Assembly (NCBI GenBank): GCA_003427395.1
Contig: BFEA01000681.1
Span: 716,559-743,909, forward strand
Direction: 5' to 3'
Length of the DNA: 27,351 nucleotides
Source: Chara braunii
Lineage: Eukaryota > Streptophyta > Charophyceae > Charales > Characeae
In this document: one piece after another, positions 1-9,010 of the stretch
Layout: the number at the start of each line of letters is the position of its first letter
How positions within the stretch are numbered: the stretch's first letter is position 1
Made by a program: the position numbers and the translations under genes
The notes under the pieces: generated by a model
What the model saw: only the letters and a program-made list of their open reading frames with translations
Database searches by the model: none
Told to the model about the DNA's origin: nothing

Positions 1-672
1 TTTTTTTTTTTTTTGGAAACAAGCTCCATCTATTGGTGGGGAGCAACACCTGCTGGAAACCGGGTCCAGCGTCCCATAGATACAGCCATATCCTCCCTAA
101 TTGGCACAAACTGGGAACCGGGCCCAGCGTCCCATAACGAGTACATACAAAAAACTTCAGAAAACTTCAGAAAACTTCATCAGACACTAAGGAGCTACTA
201 GAAAACTTTAGCTCGGAACTATTGGAGCTACTTCAGACCTGTTTATGACAACTTCATGAAAAAATTCAGAAACGACTCGACTCGGAAAAACCCCCATCGA
301 TCCGCTTTGCCTCCCTCCGGCAAGACTGACTGCAGCGGAGCCACCATCTCTACTGCTGCTATGCCATACTCCCATCCTACCAGCTAGCCCCCTCACTGGT
401 AGGACGCGTGATAACCCACCATCTTCTCCCACTCACCTTATTAACTCTTACCGTCGTTNCAGAAGCAAGAGAATAGGCCACNAAGGTCCTACGATTGTTC
501 CAAAAACTTTGAAAACCCACACACACCCTTCCAACNGTCTCCAAAACTGTCGTACACTTCTGCCACTCTCTTCCAGGTCTCACACCCCCACTTTCTGCTG
601 GGTTACAGGGCAACGCAACTCACCCCAGCTCCGACCAGCGTCGTCCCGGCAGCAACCCTTAGTTGTCCCGTT
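1..672 (-). mobile_element. A-tailed retroelement, copy A (minus strand)
   Basis: Read on the minus strand, this stretch runs about 660 bases and ends in an A-tail, seen as T14 at 1-14. It is homologous along most of its length to the plus-strand copy at 5715-6351. Shared landmarks are the GGGACAAC..AAGGGTTGCT start, GGGTGTGAG(A/G)CCTGGAAGAG, the AGCAGCAGT(A/G)GAGATGGTGGCT block and the tail ending in CCCCACCAATAGAT. Two hairpin motifs, GGGACGCTGG..CCAG, lie near the tail, at about 105-140 and 50-85. No coding frame of any length is convincing, so it is either a large non-autonomous element (SINE-like) or the 3' untranslated end of a LINE. Three Ns (459, 482, 536) lie inside. The upstream end abuts an A-rich tract at 673-702. 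Confidence 0.75.
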
Positions 673-702
673 CAAAAAAAAAAAAGAAAAAAAAAGAGAG
701 AG
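673..702. repeat. A-rich junction tract
   Basis: A-rich sequence with scattered Gs lies exactly between the minus-strand retroelement and the LINE relic. It may be the tail of an older insertion or slippage expansion at a junction. Confidence 0.6.
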
Positions 703-2740
703 ATTATGCACATTCTGATAAGATGTAGCCCAGAAATTCCAGGTTTTGCCCTCCCTTCCGGAGAAAGACTGAAATCAGAAGCGTTCGCTGATGACTCGGT
801 TGCGTTTCTCCGGGTTTTCTCCCCCTCGACTGACCTTGCCTTCTTTGCGGTCAGGGGAACCATAGACTTGTTTTGTCAGTTGTCACAAGCTCAGGTTAAC
901 TGGTCCAAACCTTTTGTCTTGATACCTCCGGGGGAACAGCCTTCGCAAAATTGGGGCGTGTGGGTGGTGGCCCACGCCCGACATGAAAGGCTGCTGGGTC
1001 ACCAGTTGTCCTTTGATCCGCAGCTAATGCAAAACCCATCCGCCTCTATAGCTGGTCTACGCTCTGCATTGCAGCCCTGGGTCAAATGGGTCAAATATAA
1101 GGGAGCCTGTTTATTTGACTGAGCTACAGTGATTAACAATGTTGTGTTGTCTACCTTGTGGTATCGCCGATCCATCCATCAGCTTGATTCGTCATCGATG
1201 CAGACGATACAACACTTGTTGATTCATTATTTGTGGAAAGAAGAGCTCAATGATGACAACTTTCTGCCAAAGGTGGCATGGCAGATCATAACACATCCAA
1301 AACGCAATGGGAGATTGGCCATCTTGGATCCTGAACGGCAAATCACGGCGCTGCTTGCAAGATGGGTGTCGTGGGCGATGTTGGAGAGCCCTTATAGTGC
1401 ACGGCGACAATTGGCTGAATTTTCTCTCTTTTCCCTGTTGGAATGGAGAGATCTCCATTGCATATGGCTAACGGTTCTCATTCCGGATTGTCAGCGGAAG
1501 AGACTGCCGCCCGACATATGGGCGGGGATATTGAAAGCATGGGGGAGAGGTGTCTGCCCTAAATTACAACCCCCTCCCCTTGTTTTTGAAATTTAAGACT
1601 GTTGACACAGTCGCTGTTTTTTTTTTTTTTTTTTTTTTTTGACACAGCGACTGTTTAACAACCCCCTCTTGCTCAATTCGGAGGGGCTTCCCTTTCAATG
1701 TTTTGGCTCTGGGGAGTTCGGGAATGTTTGGATGTCTCGAGGGATTGGTACCCTCGCCGACAGTTGGGATGTGACGACCGCTGATTGGAAAACTTTCGAG
1801 CCTCTGGCTCCGAGACTGTTGGGACTGGTATCAGGATGAGCATTTGCAACAGCTAAAGAATGCTATCCCACAGCAATGGGAATGTATATTGAGGATGGGA
1901 CCTCGGTTGGCTGAAGGAATGTGGTACAAGCATGTTCAACAGGAAATGTCGGATTGTGTTTGGAAGATAGAGGATTATTCGGAGGCGATGGCTATTCCTG
2001 CAACTTGAAGGAAGGGTTGTGTAGAGTGGAGAGCCGCTGCAACTTGCTCAGGAACAGCTTTCCCTTCCCCCGATCGAACAACTTGTGCCGGTTTGTGTAT
2101 TGGAACAGAAAGAAAGCTACAGACCGATTGACCTCAGAGACTGGGCATGGGAACATCCATTGTGTAACACTGAATTGATCGGGTTATTAGAATATACCAC
2201 AAAACTGGGGCTACCTGTTAACGACACCGCAAACAGATGTCAACTGGACAGTGGCCAGGAGATGGATGGCAACGGGATGGGTTGCAGACACATTAACAAG
2301 ATTGTCCGCCACCCTCCCAGCCTTTTGGAAGCAAATAATGGATCTTGTGGTACGCAAGCATGCGAGCTTGCTAGGGTTGCTGATGCAGCTGGCATTGCCA
2401 GTTAACACCTGGCGTGCCAGAAGAACAACGAAGGGCTGCACCAGAGTGTCGGTTGTGCTCAGGGACCCAGATGGAACTTCATGGAAGATATCCAACAGTT
2501 TGTGTTGCAGTGTGACCTTTCTAGGCCATTTTGGGAATGGTAGAGGCAATCAGATGTCCCGATTCCGGGGGTGCGATACCCGTTGGGGAGACAATTTTTT
2601 TCTCATGGGAACAGCCTCCAAGAGAACAACGCTCCTGCTGCAATCTGCTCACGCTGAGGCGACTATTAGAGGGACCATTTTATGGACTCCTTGGAATCTC
2701 ATAAATGCGATGGTGAGGTAGGGTGAGCATCTTCCACCTC
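703..2740 (+). pseudogene. LINE (non-LTR retrotransposon) reverse transcriptase relic, 5'-truncated and frameshifted
   Basis: The translation of 706-1122 begins inside a reverse-transcriptase domain. The catalytic motif is read as AFADDS (781-798), the family's F/Y-A-D-D box, and a VNWSK segment (about 895-909) matches the block that follows it in plant and algal LINEs. 1129-1596 continues with STLWY, HYLWKEE, KVAW and NGRLAILD, the thumb/connector region. From 1639 recognisable LINE C-terminal sequence continues but switches frame repeatedly. Around the zinc-binding region NTWRARR (from 2404), CRLC (2447-2458) and FVLQC (2499-2513) sit in three different frames within about 110 bases. Stops at 1120-1122 and 1594-1596 and a T-run at 1617-1640 interrupt it further. 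The endonuclease and the RT N-terminus are absent. It is a dead copy; the family assignment is firm, the clade unknown. The 3' limit is approximate. Confidence 0.85.
1608..1653. repeat. T-tract flanked by a 9-bp perfect inverted repeat, inside the LINE relic
   Basis: CAGTCGCTG (1608-1616) and its exact reverse complement CAGCGACTG (1645-1653) flank a T-run. The short word GACACAG also occurs on both sides (1604-1610 and 1641-1647). The tract interrupts what would be continuous LINE coding sequence. Confidence 0.8.
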
Positions 2741-3910
2741 CGATGGTTAGACTCGAAAATCCGCACATCCGCATCAAGGAAGGGGATTGGATGGGCAGAC
2801 CGACCGGCGCAACGCTACCAGGAGCGCTGCGCCCGGCTTACTCGAGAAGTGCTAGGCTTGTACGGGGCGTATCGTATGTCGAGCGGGGCAGCGGGCCGGA
2901 ATGGAGGTGACGCGACTGTAAGTGGGTGATGTGGGGCAATGGTGCGTAGAGGTTGGCGCATTGGCATCGACTAGCATCACCACGTGTGCTCAATGGCACG
3001 GGAAGAGCGTGTGTGCAAGTCATCTGCTCTGAGTCGAAGCAGCGTTCGGTGCGGGGACAAAAGGGTGTGCGTAGCTTCAGCTTCGTGATTCTTGTGAATA
3101 CCGTGGCACGACGCTCTCTACAGTTTGAAGGCGTAGGAGAACTAAGAAAGCTCTACGGAATGCAGCCATGGAGACAGTTGTGGCGGTTAGCGCGAGGTAC
3201 AAAGCGGTGTTGGCACTGGCCATGTCATGTGTGCTTGTCGTGCTCGCAGAGGCCGTGGGAATACAGGGCGAGAGGCAGGGCGGTCAAAGTTTTGGCTGGA
3301 GGGTCGAAGCGGGAGGGCAAAGAGCACGCAGGACACGCCAGTGCTCTTCACGTCGCGCAAGTCTGGGAGTGGGGGATCAACGGCGAGGTGGAGGGCGAGC
3401 TTTATCATTGGTAGGGGAGGAGGTTGGGGCGGGAGGGTTAGTAACATGCGGAAGGAAGGCTGCTGCTGCGAATCAGGGATCATGCAATCAGAAGAGGAGG
3501 AAGACTGCTGCTATGAATCATCTTTTTGCCGCCACGAGGATTGATCCTAACGATCTGTTCGACTGCTCAGAAGGTAAGCATGTCTAAGTAAGCGAGGGTT
3601 GTGCGGATGAGGCGACGCGGTGGGCAATATCCTTCCCTTTTTCTCAACCGTATAGTACGTGTATAGTTAGGGTGTTTTTGAACCCCCCGTGACAACTCGT
3701 CAACATGCTTGGCGAGGGGATGCCACACTGTTTTCGATTTCCTGAAGGAAACGAAGATGGTCGTTTATGTCTTTGCTGTTAGTGTTGCCTTGAGTCTAGA
3801 AGCTAGCAGAGGGAGGAATTCCTTCCCCAAAGGCGCAGGGGTACGGTTCGAGGGTTGGGAGGGAAGTGGTGGGTTGAGGAAGAAGGGAAAAGAGGTTTTT
3901 TGTTGATCTG
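2741..3910. other. Non-genic sequence downstream of the LINE relic
   Basis: G-rich, moderately complex sequence. Open frames of 100-150 codons overlap on both strands (for example within 2953-3587), but none shows a recognisable domain and they look like chance frames in high-GC DNA. It could be the LINE 3' untranslated region, but no A-tail marks an end. Confidence 0.4.
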
Positions 3911-4660
3911 GAATTTAACCCACGTGCCGTCTATCAAGCTTTTTAATCCTGTTGATTTCCACTGATAAATCTTGAATTCAATTCATGATTCTCGATTGTC
4001 CTTTTTTCTCTAGGCCGATTGATTGAGATAATCTGGTGCTTGTTTCGCTTGATGATCAACAAGTTTTTGCCGATCACTTTTTTCGAAGAATATTTCAATA
4101 AACTGTCATTTCGTCAAAATTGACGTCTTTTATTTTTTGAACGAAATTGAAAGAGTTTTTTGGTCGAAAACTTGTCAAAACTTGTTGTTCCCGAGGGTCC
4201 AGCGTTTGTAAAACGCTGGACCCTCGGGAACAACAAATTTTGACGAGTTTTCAGCCAAAAAACTTAGTTTCAGTTTCGTTCAAAAAATAAAAAATGTCCA
4301 TTTTGACGAAGTGGTCGTTGATAGTACTCTGTTTCTTTATATCGTTCGCAGTGATTTTTCGTACAATTCCTATTCAAGAGTATGTTCTTTGCCATATAGT
4401 TGTTTCCATTAATAAGATCTTAACTACGATCAATACTATTTTCTTGATTTCAAATGTTCGTGAGTTTAATATTGGACATCTTTTTTAAATCTCGTTTTTA
4501 AAAAAATTCTTTCCAAAAGATGTCTCAGAGAGATTTCTAAATTTTCATTTATGATTTCCAATTTCTAAAAGTACGATTCTGAAGTAATTTTTGTACATGG
4601 AAAAACCTATGTTTGCCAATCTTAACCTCCTGGTCTTGATTACTACTGCGGTAAAATCGG
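3911..4660. other. AT-rich stretch around a foldback hairpin
   Basis: Composition shifts abruptly to AT-rich compared with the sequence on either side. I see no gene. The only structured element is the hairpin at 4111-4309. Confidence 0.5.
4111..4309. mobile_element. Foldback (MITE-like) hairpin with ~97-bp arms
   Basis: The arm 4111-4207 is the near-exact reverse complement of 4211-4309, separated by only 3 bases (GTA). The innermost about 25 bp (centred on GGGTCCAGCGTTT) are perfect; divergence rises outward. Both outer ends read TCGTCAAAAT. I see no clear target duplication. The transcript of either strand would form one long hairpin. Confidence 0.85.
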
Positions 4661-5069
4661 ATTCGGATTGGTCTTTTCTGTTAGTGGTGTTTCAATGCTT
4701 GCCCGGGTCCTTAGGGTTGGAGCCCTTCCCCGTGGGGGTTTCACAAGGTGGGAGGTGTTATCCTCGAAGGGGGGAGGCGGTATTGAGGGATTGTCTTTTC
4801 CTGAGCTAGACTGATCTAGCGTCGGATCAGCACTGAAGGTTGGGGAGAGAAGGCAAGGGGGTGGCTGTTTGTAGCAGGGTGTGAGGATCTTGTTGAGGGA
4901 GGGAGTAACTTCAATGGCCACACAGTAAGCCTATATGTGTTGTAGAGTTCCGGGTGGCTCTGGTATCTCAAAAAAGGAGGGAAAGGGGGGGGAACTAGAA
5001 TTGGAGGGTGGAAGGTAGTAAGGGGGCTCTCAATTGAGGAAGGTTGTCTATTAAGGTGAGTAGGTTAGA
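4661..5069. other. G-rich sequence leading into diverged repeats
   Basis: Purine/G-rich sequence with no recognisable gene. It resembles the region that follows and may be the 5' part of the retroelement whose 3' part is 5715-6351, but no homologue in the window tests this. Confidence 0.35.
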
Positions 5070-5820
5070 AGGACGATGCTGGGACGACACAGGGCGGTGC
5101 TGGAGCTTTGCTTTGGGACCCAGGGGGAGCTTGAGGCCTGTGGAGTTATGCCGAGGGTGGAAGGCATAACCAAACTGTCCGACGTAGCTGGCGCTGGGGT
5201 ATTGACCCTGTAACCTGTTTAGGGGCTTGCCACAAAGGGAATTGTCGAGGGAGGAAGGCACTTCCTGTCCGTCAAAACTAGGTTGGTCGGTACTGGGGAG
5301 GGTTGTGGTGCCCTGTTACCCTAGCAGAAGGGGGTATGAGATCAAGTGAGTTCTAGTACGAGAAGCCTGGACCGACGGTCCGTCTGTTGAGGGGGGGAGG
5401 TTCGGATAGTAGGTGGTTTCAGTTTCAATCCCCTACTCTTATGTTCTTCCAAGCTTTTTTGTTTTTTCTGAATTTTACTCTATCGCAGGAGGAAGTCTTG
5501 AAAAAGTTGGCTGGTTGGTGGACCTAAGAATGTTTAGGACTCTGGGACTCCTATCAACTTGTCCTAGGTGGCTTCGACATTGTTATACTCAGTGATCTGC
5601 GGTTGTTCGATGCCAGAACGACACTGGCCGGTGTTCGGGTGTTGCCCTGTAACCTGCTGATGCAGGAGCACGAGGCCTGGTAGAGAGATCTGGGGATGCT
5701 TTGGGGTGGGCATTTCACGGGACAACCAAGGGTTGCTGTCGGGACAACGCTGGTCGGTGCTGGGGTGAGCTGTGTTGCCCTGTAACCCAGTAGGAAGTGG
5801 GGGTGTGAGGCCTGGAAGAG
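5070..5820 (+). repeat. About five diverged copies of an ~80-base word
   Basis: The core GGGACAACGCTGGTCGGTGC..TTGCCCTGTAACC..GAGGCCTGG recurs in degenerate form near 5080-5140, 5180-5260, 5275-5335, 5610-5680 and 5720-5815. Spacing is irregular, so this is a decayed tandem or cluster rather than a clean satellite. The last copy is the start of the retroelement at 5715-6351, so the array may be a set of 5' monomers. Confidence 0.55.
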
Positions 5821-6351
5821 CTCGGCAGGGAGTAAAGATATTTTTGGAGAACTTTGGAAAGGTTCTTTAGGGAGTTCGAGATTTTCAGAGCATTTTTCAG
5901 GACCCCGTGGTCTATTCTCATGTCTCCCAAATTATTGTAAGTGTTCTTAGGTATTTCAAAAAGAGAACGAGGTGAGTGGGAGAAGGAGATGGTGGGATAT
6001 CACGCATCCTACAAGTGAGGAGGTTAGCTGGTAGGATTGGTATAGGGTATAGCAGCAGTGGAGATGGTGGCTCTGCTGCAGTAAGTCTTGCCGGAGTGAG
6101 GTAGAGAGGATCTATGGGAGGGTTTTCTGTGTCGTTTTTTTGAATCCTGCTTATTCCTCAAGTCTGTCTTAGTCATTTCCTAAGTAGCTCTAATTTTCTG
6201 ATCCAAAGCCGGGTAATGGCCCTGGTATCTCAATCTTCCAAATTCTATGCAAATTTCTATATTGGAGGCTAGGCCCGGTTCCCAGCACGTGCTGCTCCCC
6301 ACCAATAGATTGGAGCCTTGTTTCCAAAAAAAAAAAAAAAAAAAAAAAAAA
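5715..6351 (+). mobile_element. A-tailed retroelement, copy B (plus strand)
   Basis: Homologous to the reverse complement of 1-672 over most of its length. It ends with the family tail: hairpin word CTAGGCCCGGTTCCCAG (about 6268-6284), GTGCTGCTCCCCACC, CAATAGATTGGAGCC and an A-tract at 6327-6351. It carries one hairpin unit where copies A and C carry two, and a segment AAAGCCGGGTAATGGCC..GGTATCTCAAT that is shared with copies C and D. No protein-coding frame is apparent. Confidence 0.75.
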
Positions 6352-6714
6352 GAAGATCAAATACGCTATTAAACTGGCCATTTTGGCGGATTGGGAATAC
6401 CATGTCCAAAAAGAGGGCTTTTCGGCTAAGGCCATCAAGTGGTTTGGAAGCAGATGGGGTGCCTTCTCGGGCCTGGTTACGATTGACACATCGCAGGATT
6501 TTCCACCAACATTGCGTTTTTCTGCCTTTTTTGTATAATAGTGTTTTGCTGCTTTCTGGAGATAGATAGTCGGACAATAATGACCATGTTTTCCGGTACC
6601 AGACTTACGAATGCACTCAGGCCACTTGGGATACTGGGACTATGTACAAATGAGCACCGCGTGAAAGTGGGAAGTAAGATCGCTTTTGCTTGATTTTGTT
6701 GGTTTTGTTGTTAG
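6352..6714. other. Unassigned sequence between two retroelement copies
   Basis: No gene or repeat recognised. An 83-codon plus-strand frame starts in the A-tract and is not credible as a gene. Confidence 0.4.
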
Positions 6715-7093
6715 ATTAGGTGTTTCTTCTGAGTCGTTTCTGAATCATGAAGTTGTCATAGACATGTCTGAAGTAGCTTTAACTCTCCGAGTCAAAGCCG
6801 GGTGATGGCCCCGGTATCTCAATTTTCAATTTCCATTCTTAGGCCAATTGGATTTTTCTAGTAGGTTCCTAGCCTCATTTTCACTGACGTGTTTTCTGAA
6901 TGTACTCGTTATGGGACGCTGGGCCCGGTTCCCAGTTCATGCCAATTTGTGAGGATATGGTTGTATCTATGGGACGCTGGACCCAGTTTCCAGCAGGTGT
7001 TTGCTCCCCACCAATAGATGGAGCTGTGGTTAAAAAAAAAAATAATAATAATAAAAAAAAAATAAAAAAAATAAAAAAAATTAGGTGTTTCTT
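6715..7093 (+). mobile_element. 5'-truncated retroelement copy C with 14-bp target-site duplication
   Basis: The body runs from about 6729 to an A-rich tail (7031-7079, A runs with scattered T). ATTAGGTGTTTCTT occurs at 6715-6728, directly before the element, and again at 7080-7093, directly after the tail. A flanking duplication of this length plus 5' truncation plus an A-tail is the signature of target-primed reverse transcription. Near the tail are two hairpin motifs, CTGGG/CCCAG (6919-6935) and GCTGGA/TCCAGC (6976-6994), followed by GCTCCCCACCAATAGATGGAG. Confidence 0.9.
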
Positions 7094-7189
7094 TATTGCT
7101 AGAGTTGGTTTACTTTGATTATTGCTTTTTGCTTGTTGAACCATTCAAGACCGTCGGGCCTTTTTGGCTGTGGTCGGGACTCGGGAGTG

Positions 7190-7293
7190 CCTCGCCCAGC
7201 CTGAATGGCCAAAGCATAAATGTAAGGGACACCAGACCCGGTTTCCGGCCAAAATGGAACGGAATTAAAATAAAAAATAAAAAAATAAAAAAA
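7190..7293 (+). mobile_element. Retroelement 3' tail, related family
   Basis: GTAAGGGACACCAGACCCGG..TTTCCGG (7222-7248) is a variant of the shared tail hairpin motif. It is followed by an A-rich tract with T interruptions (7265-7293). The upstream limit is uncertain. Confidence 0.5.
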
Positions 7294-7492
7294 GCAGCTT
7301 GCCAAGCCTTGCCCCAATTTAAACATCATCATAATCAAAGCTTGGATCCAGGAGGTGGTGAGAGCACCCTCCAGATCCGAGTGCTACCTTCACACCAGTA
7401 TCCCCAGAACTTACAAAAGTAACCCCATGCCAGCAATCACTGCGGGTGAGGTCCTTGGCCTCTACCACACCCTGGGCAAGTACGTAGGTGCT
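7294..7492. other. Unassigned sequence with a short minus-strand frame
   Basis: A 65-codon minus-strand frame (7319-7516) begins MMFLLILNSTYVLAQG, which resembles a signal peptide. It overlaps the end of the foldback element at 7493, has no recognised homology and could be chance. Confidence 0.25.
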
Positions 7493-7810
7493 GTTCAGAA
7501 TGAGCAAAAACATCACTCCGTAGGCAGGTGTCGCGGCTGAGTTTGAACAGGCAAAAAAAACACGGGCCTCAACAAAAAAAAAACACAGGGCCGTAACTCC
7601 CTCCCGGAGGGCACAGTCTCACACCTTCTCCAGATTCTGTTCTTCTGTATCCAGCTGCTTTCACGACCATAGCATTGTTGCTTCTAGTCGTTGCTTTTTT
7701 TTTCCCCCTGTCGTGATGACGGCGGGGCAATAATGCCCTCAAGGGGGATGCACTCTCACACCTCCAGATTCTGTGTCCACCTGCTTTCATGACCATAGCT
7801 CATCTCGGCT

Positions 7811-8098
7811 GTGGCCTGGACATCTCAACCGTGGCCCAGCCACGGCCATGGCCTAGACATCTTCGGTCGTGGCCCAGCCACGGGCATGGCCTAGATATCT
7901 TGGCCATGGCCCAGCCACAGGCGTGGCCTAGACATCTTGTCTGTGGCCCAGCCAGGGGCATGGCCTAGACATGTCGACCACGGCCCAGCCACGGCCGCTG
8001 CCTAGACGTCTTGGCCGTCGCCCAGGGCATGGCCTAGACATCCCGGGCGCGGGCCAGCCACGGGCGTGGCCTGGACATCTCTGCCGTGGCCTGGACAC
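7811..8098 (+). repeat. 37-bp minisatellite with internal hairpin
   Basis: The anchor GCCTAGACATC or a variant starts at 7814, 7851, 7889, 7926, 7963, 8000, 8032, 8069 and 8089, giving a period of 37 (one 38, one 32, last unit partial). The unit contains CCGTGGC-CCA-GCCACGG, a 7-bp stem with a 3-base loop, intact or decayed in different units. Confidence 0.9.
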
Positions 8099-8125
8099 AA
8101 AATGACAAAACAAACAAAAAAAAAG

Positions 8126-8127
<2 letters not shown>

Positions 8128-8178
<51 letters not shown>
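8128..8178. repeat. Poly(C) tract, 51 bases
   Basis: Uninterrupted run of 51 C (G on the minus strand). It lies between the minisatellite and the right arm of the foldback element. Its length in the assembly may not be exact. Confidence 0.95.
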
Positions 8179-8598
8179 TTTCCAAAAAGAGCAACAATGC
8201 TACGGACGTGAATGGATACAGAAACTGGAGAACGAATGAAACTGTGCCCTCCGGGAGGGCGTTATAGGGTGAAAAAAAAAAAGCAACAACACTATGGTCA
8301 TGAAAGCAGCTGAAAACAGAAGAACAGAACGTGTGAGACTGTGCCCTCCGGGAGGGCGTTATAGCTTTATGTTTTTGTTGCTTTTCCCCATGCTTTTTCC
8401 CCCCTCTCCAAACTCAGCCGCGCGGACTGATGTTTTTGCTCATTTTGAACTAAAAGTGTGACTCCAGAGCAGTTTTCTCCTTTTTTTTTTTGAAACCCAC
8501 ATTGTTGTAGAGGCCAGCCTGGGTCCAAGCTGATTTACGGTGGGGTAGTTGCCATCGGACCGTCCATTTATCGGTTGTCCTGACAATCGTCTTTGTGT

Positions 8599-8761
8599 TT
8601 AAACCACCAGTACCTTTCCCATATGTCGGCCGCGCGAGCATTGCGCGCCGCCCCGAAAATCAAAACTGACCGCTGATTCAATTTATCGGCGGCCGCCCTT
8701 CCATTTCAGGCCACGACGCGCGCCTATGAAAAAATAGCTGGGAAAGGTACTGGTGGTTTAA
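8599..8761. mobile_element. TTAA-flanked MITE (ACCACCAGTAC family)
   Basis: TTAA (8599-8602) then ACCACCAGTACCTTTCCC, and at the far end GGGAAAGGTACTGGTGGT then TTAA (8758-8761). Terminal inverted repeats plus a TTAA duplication are the hallmark of piggyBac-type transposition. At 163 bp it is non-autonomous. Confidence 0.85.
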
Positions 8762-8828
8762 GCCGGCCACCTGCTACTGTATGATGAACCAGGGTAGGGA
8801 GATCATCAGGGCAACTAGCAACTAACGT

Positions 8829-8883
8829 CCTCTACTCATCCACACACAGTCAATCTGATTTACGGGGGGTTACTTATCATCGG
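8829..8883 (+). repeat. Interspersed repeat shared with 10788-10842
   Basis: CCTCTACTC..CCACACAC.GTCAA..TGATTTA.GG..GTTACTTATCATC occurs here and at 10788-10842. A partial version (CTGATTTACGGTGGGGTAGTTGCCATC) is near 8531-8556. Confidence 0.65.
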
Positions 8884-9010
8884 AGCGCGGTGTCGTCAGT
8901 TGTCTTGGCAAGTGGTTCATCAGATCTGATTCAGCCAGTGGCTATTGTCCTCTCCTCGCCAGAAAAAAAAAAAAGGAAAAAAAAAAAGAAGAAGAAATTA
9001 CTGCGCGGAT

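Larger units (their letters stand above)
7493..8450. mobile_element. Composite foldback element enclosing a minisatellite
   Basis: The outer arms 7493-7543 and 8411-8450 are inverted repeats (GTTCARAATGAGCAAAAACATC..CGCGGCTGAGTT), the left arm carrying an 11-base insertion. Inside them are four copies of a second unit that contains the hairpin word GCCCTCCGGGAGGGC or a decayed form, next to CTATGGTCATGAAAGCAGCTG. Two copies face one way on the left (about 7583-7695 and 7725-7800) and two face the other way on the right (about 8186-8272 and 8281-8366). In the centre are the 37-bp minisatellite (7811-8098) and C51 (8128-8178). I recognise no transposase. Confidence 0.75.

Noticed and set aside
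3168-3587. 139-codon plus-strand frame with overlapping frames on both strands
   Set aside because: Several frames are open simultaneously in high-GC DNA, and none has recognisable domain content.
7811-8098. CRISPR array
   Set aside because: The 37-bp units are contiguous with no unique spacers, and the context is eukaryotic.
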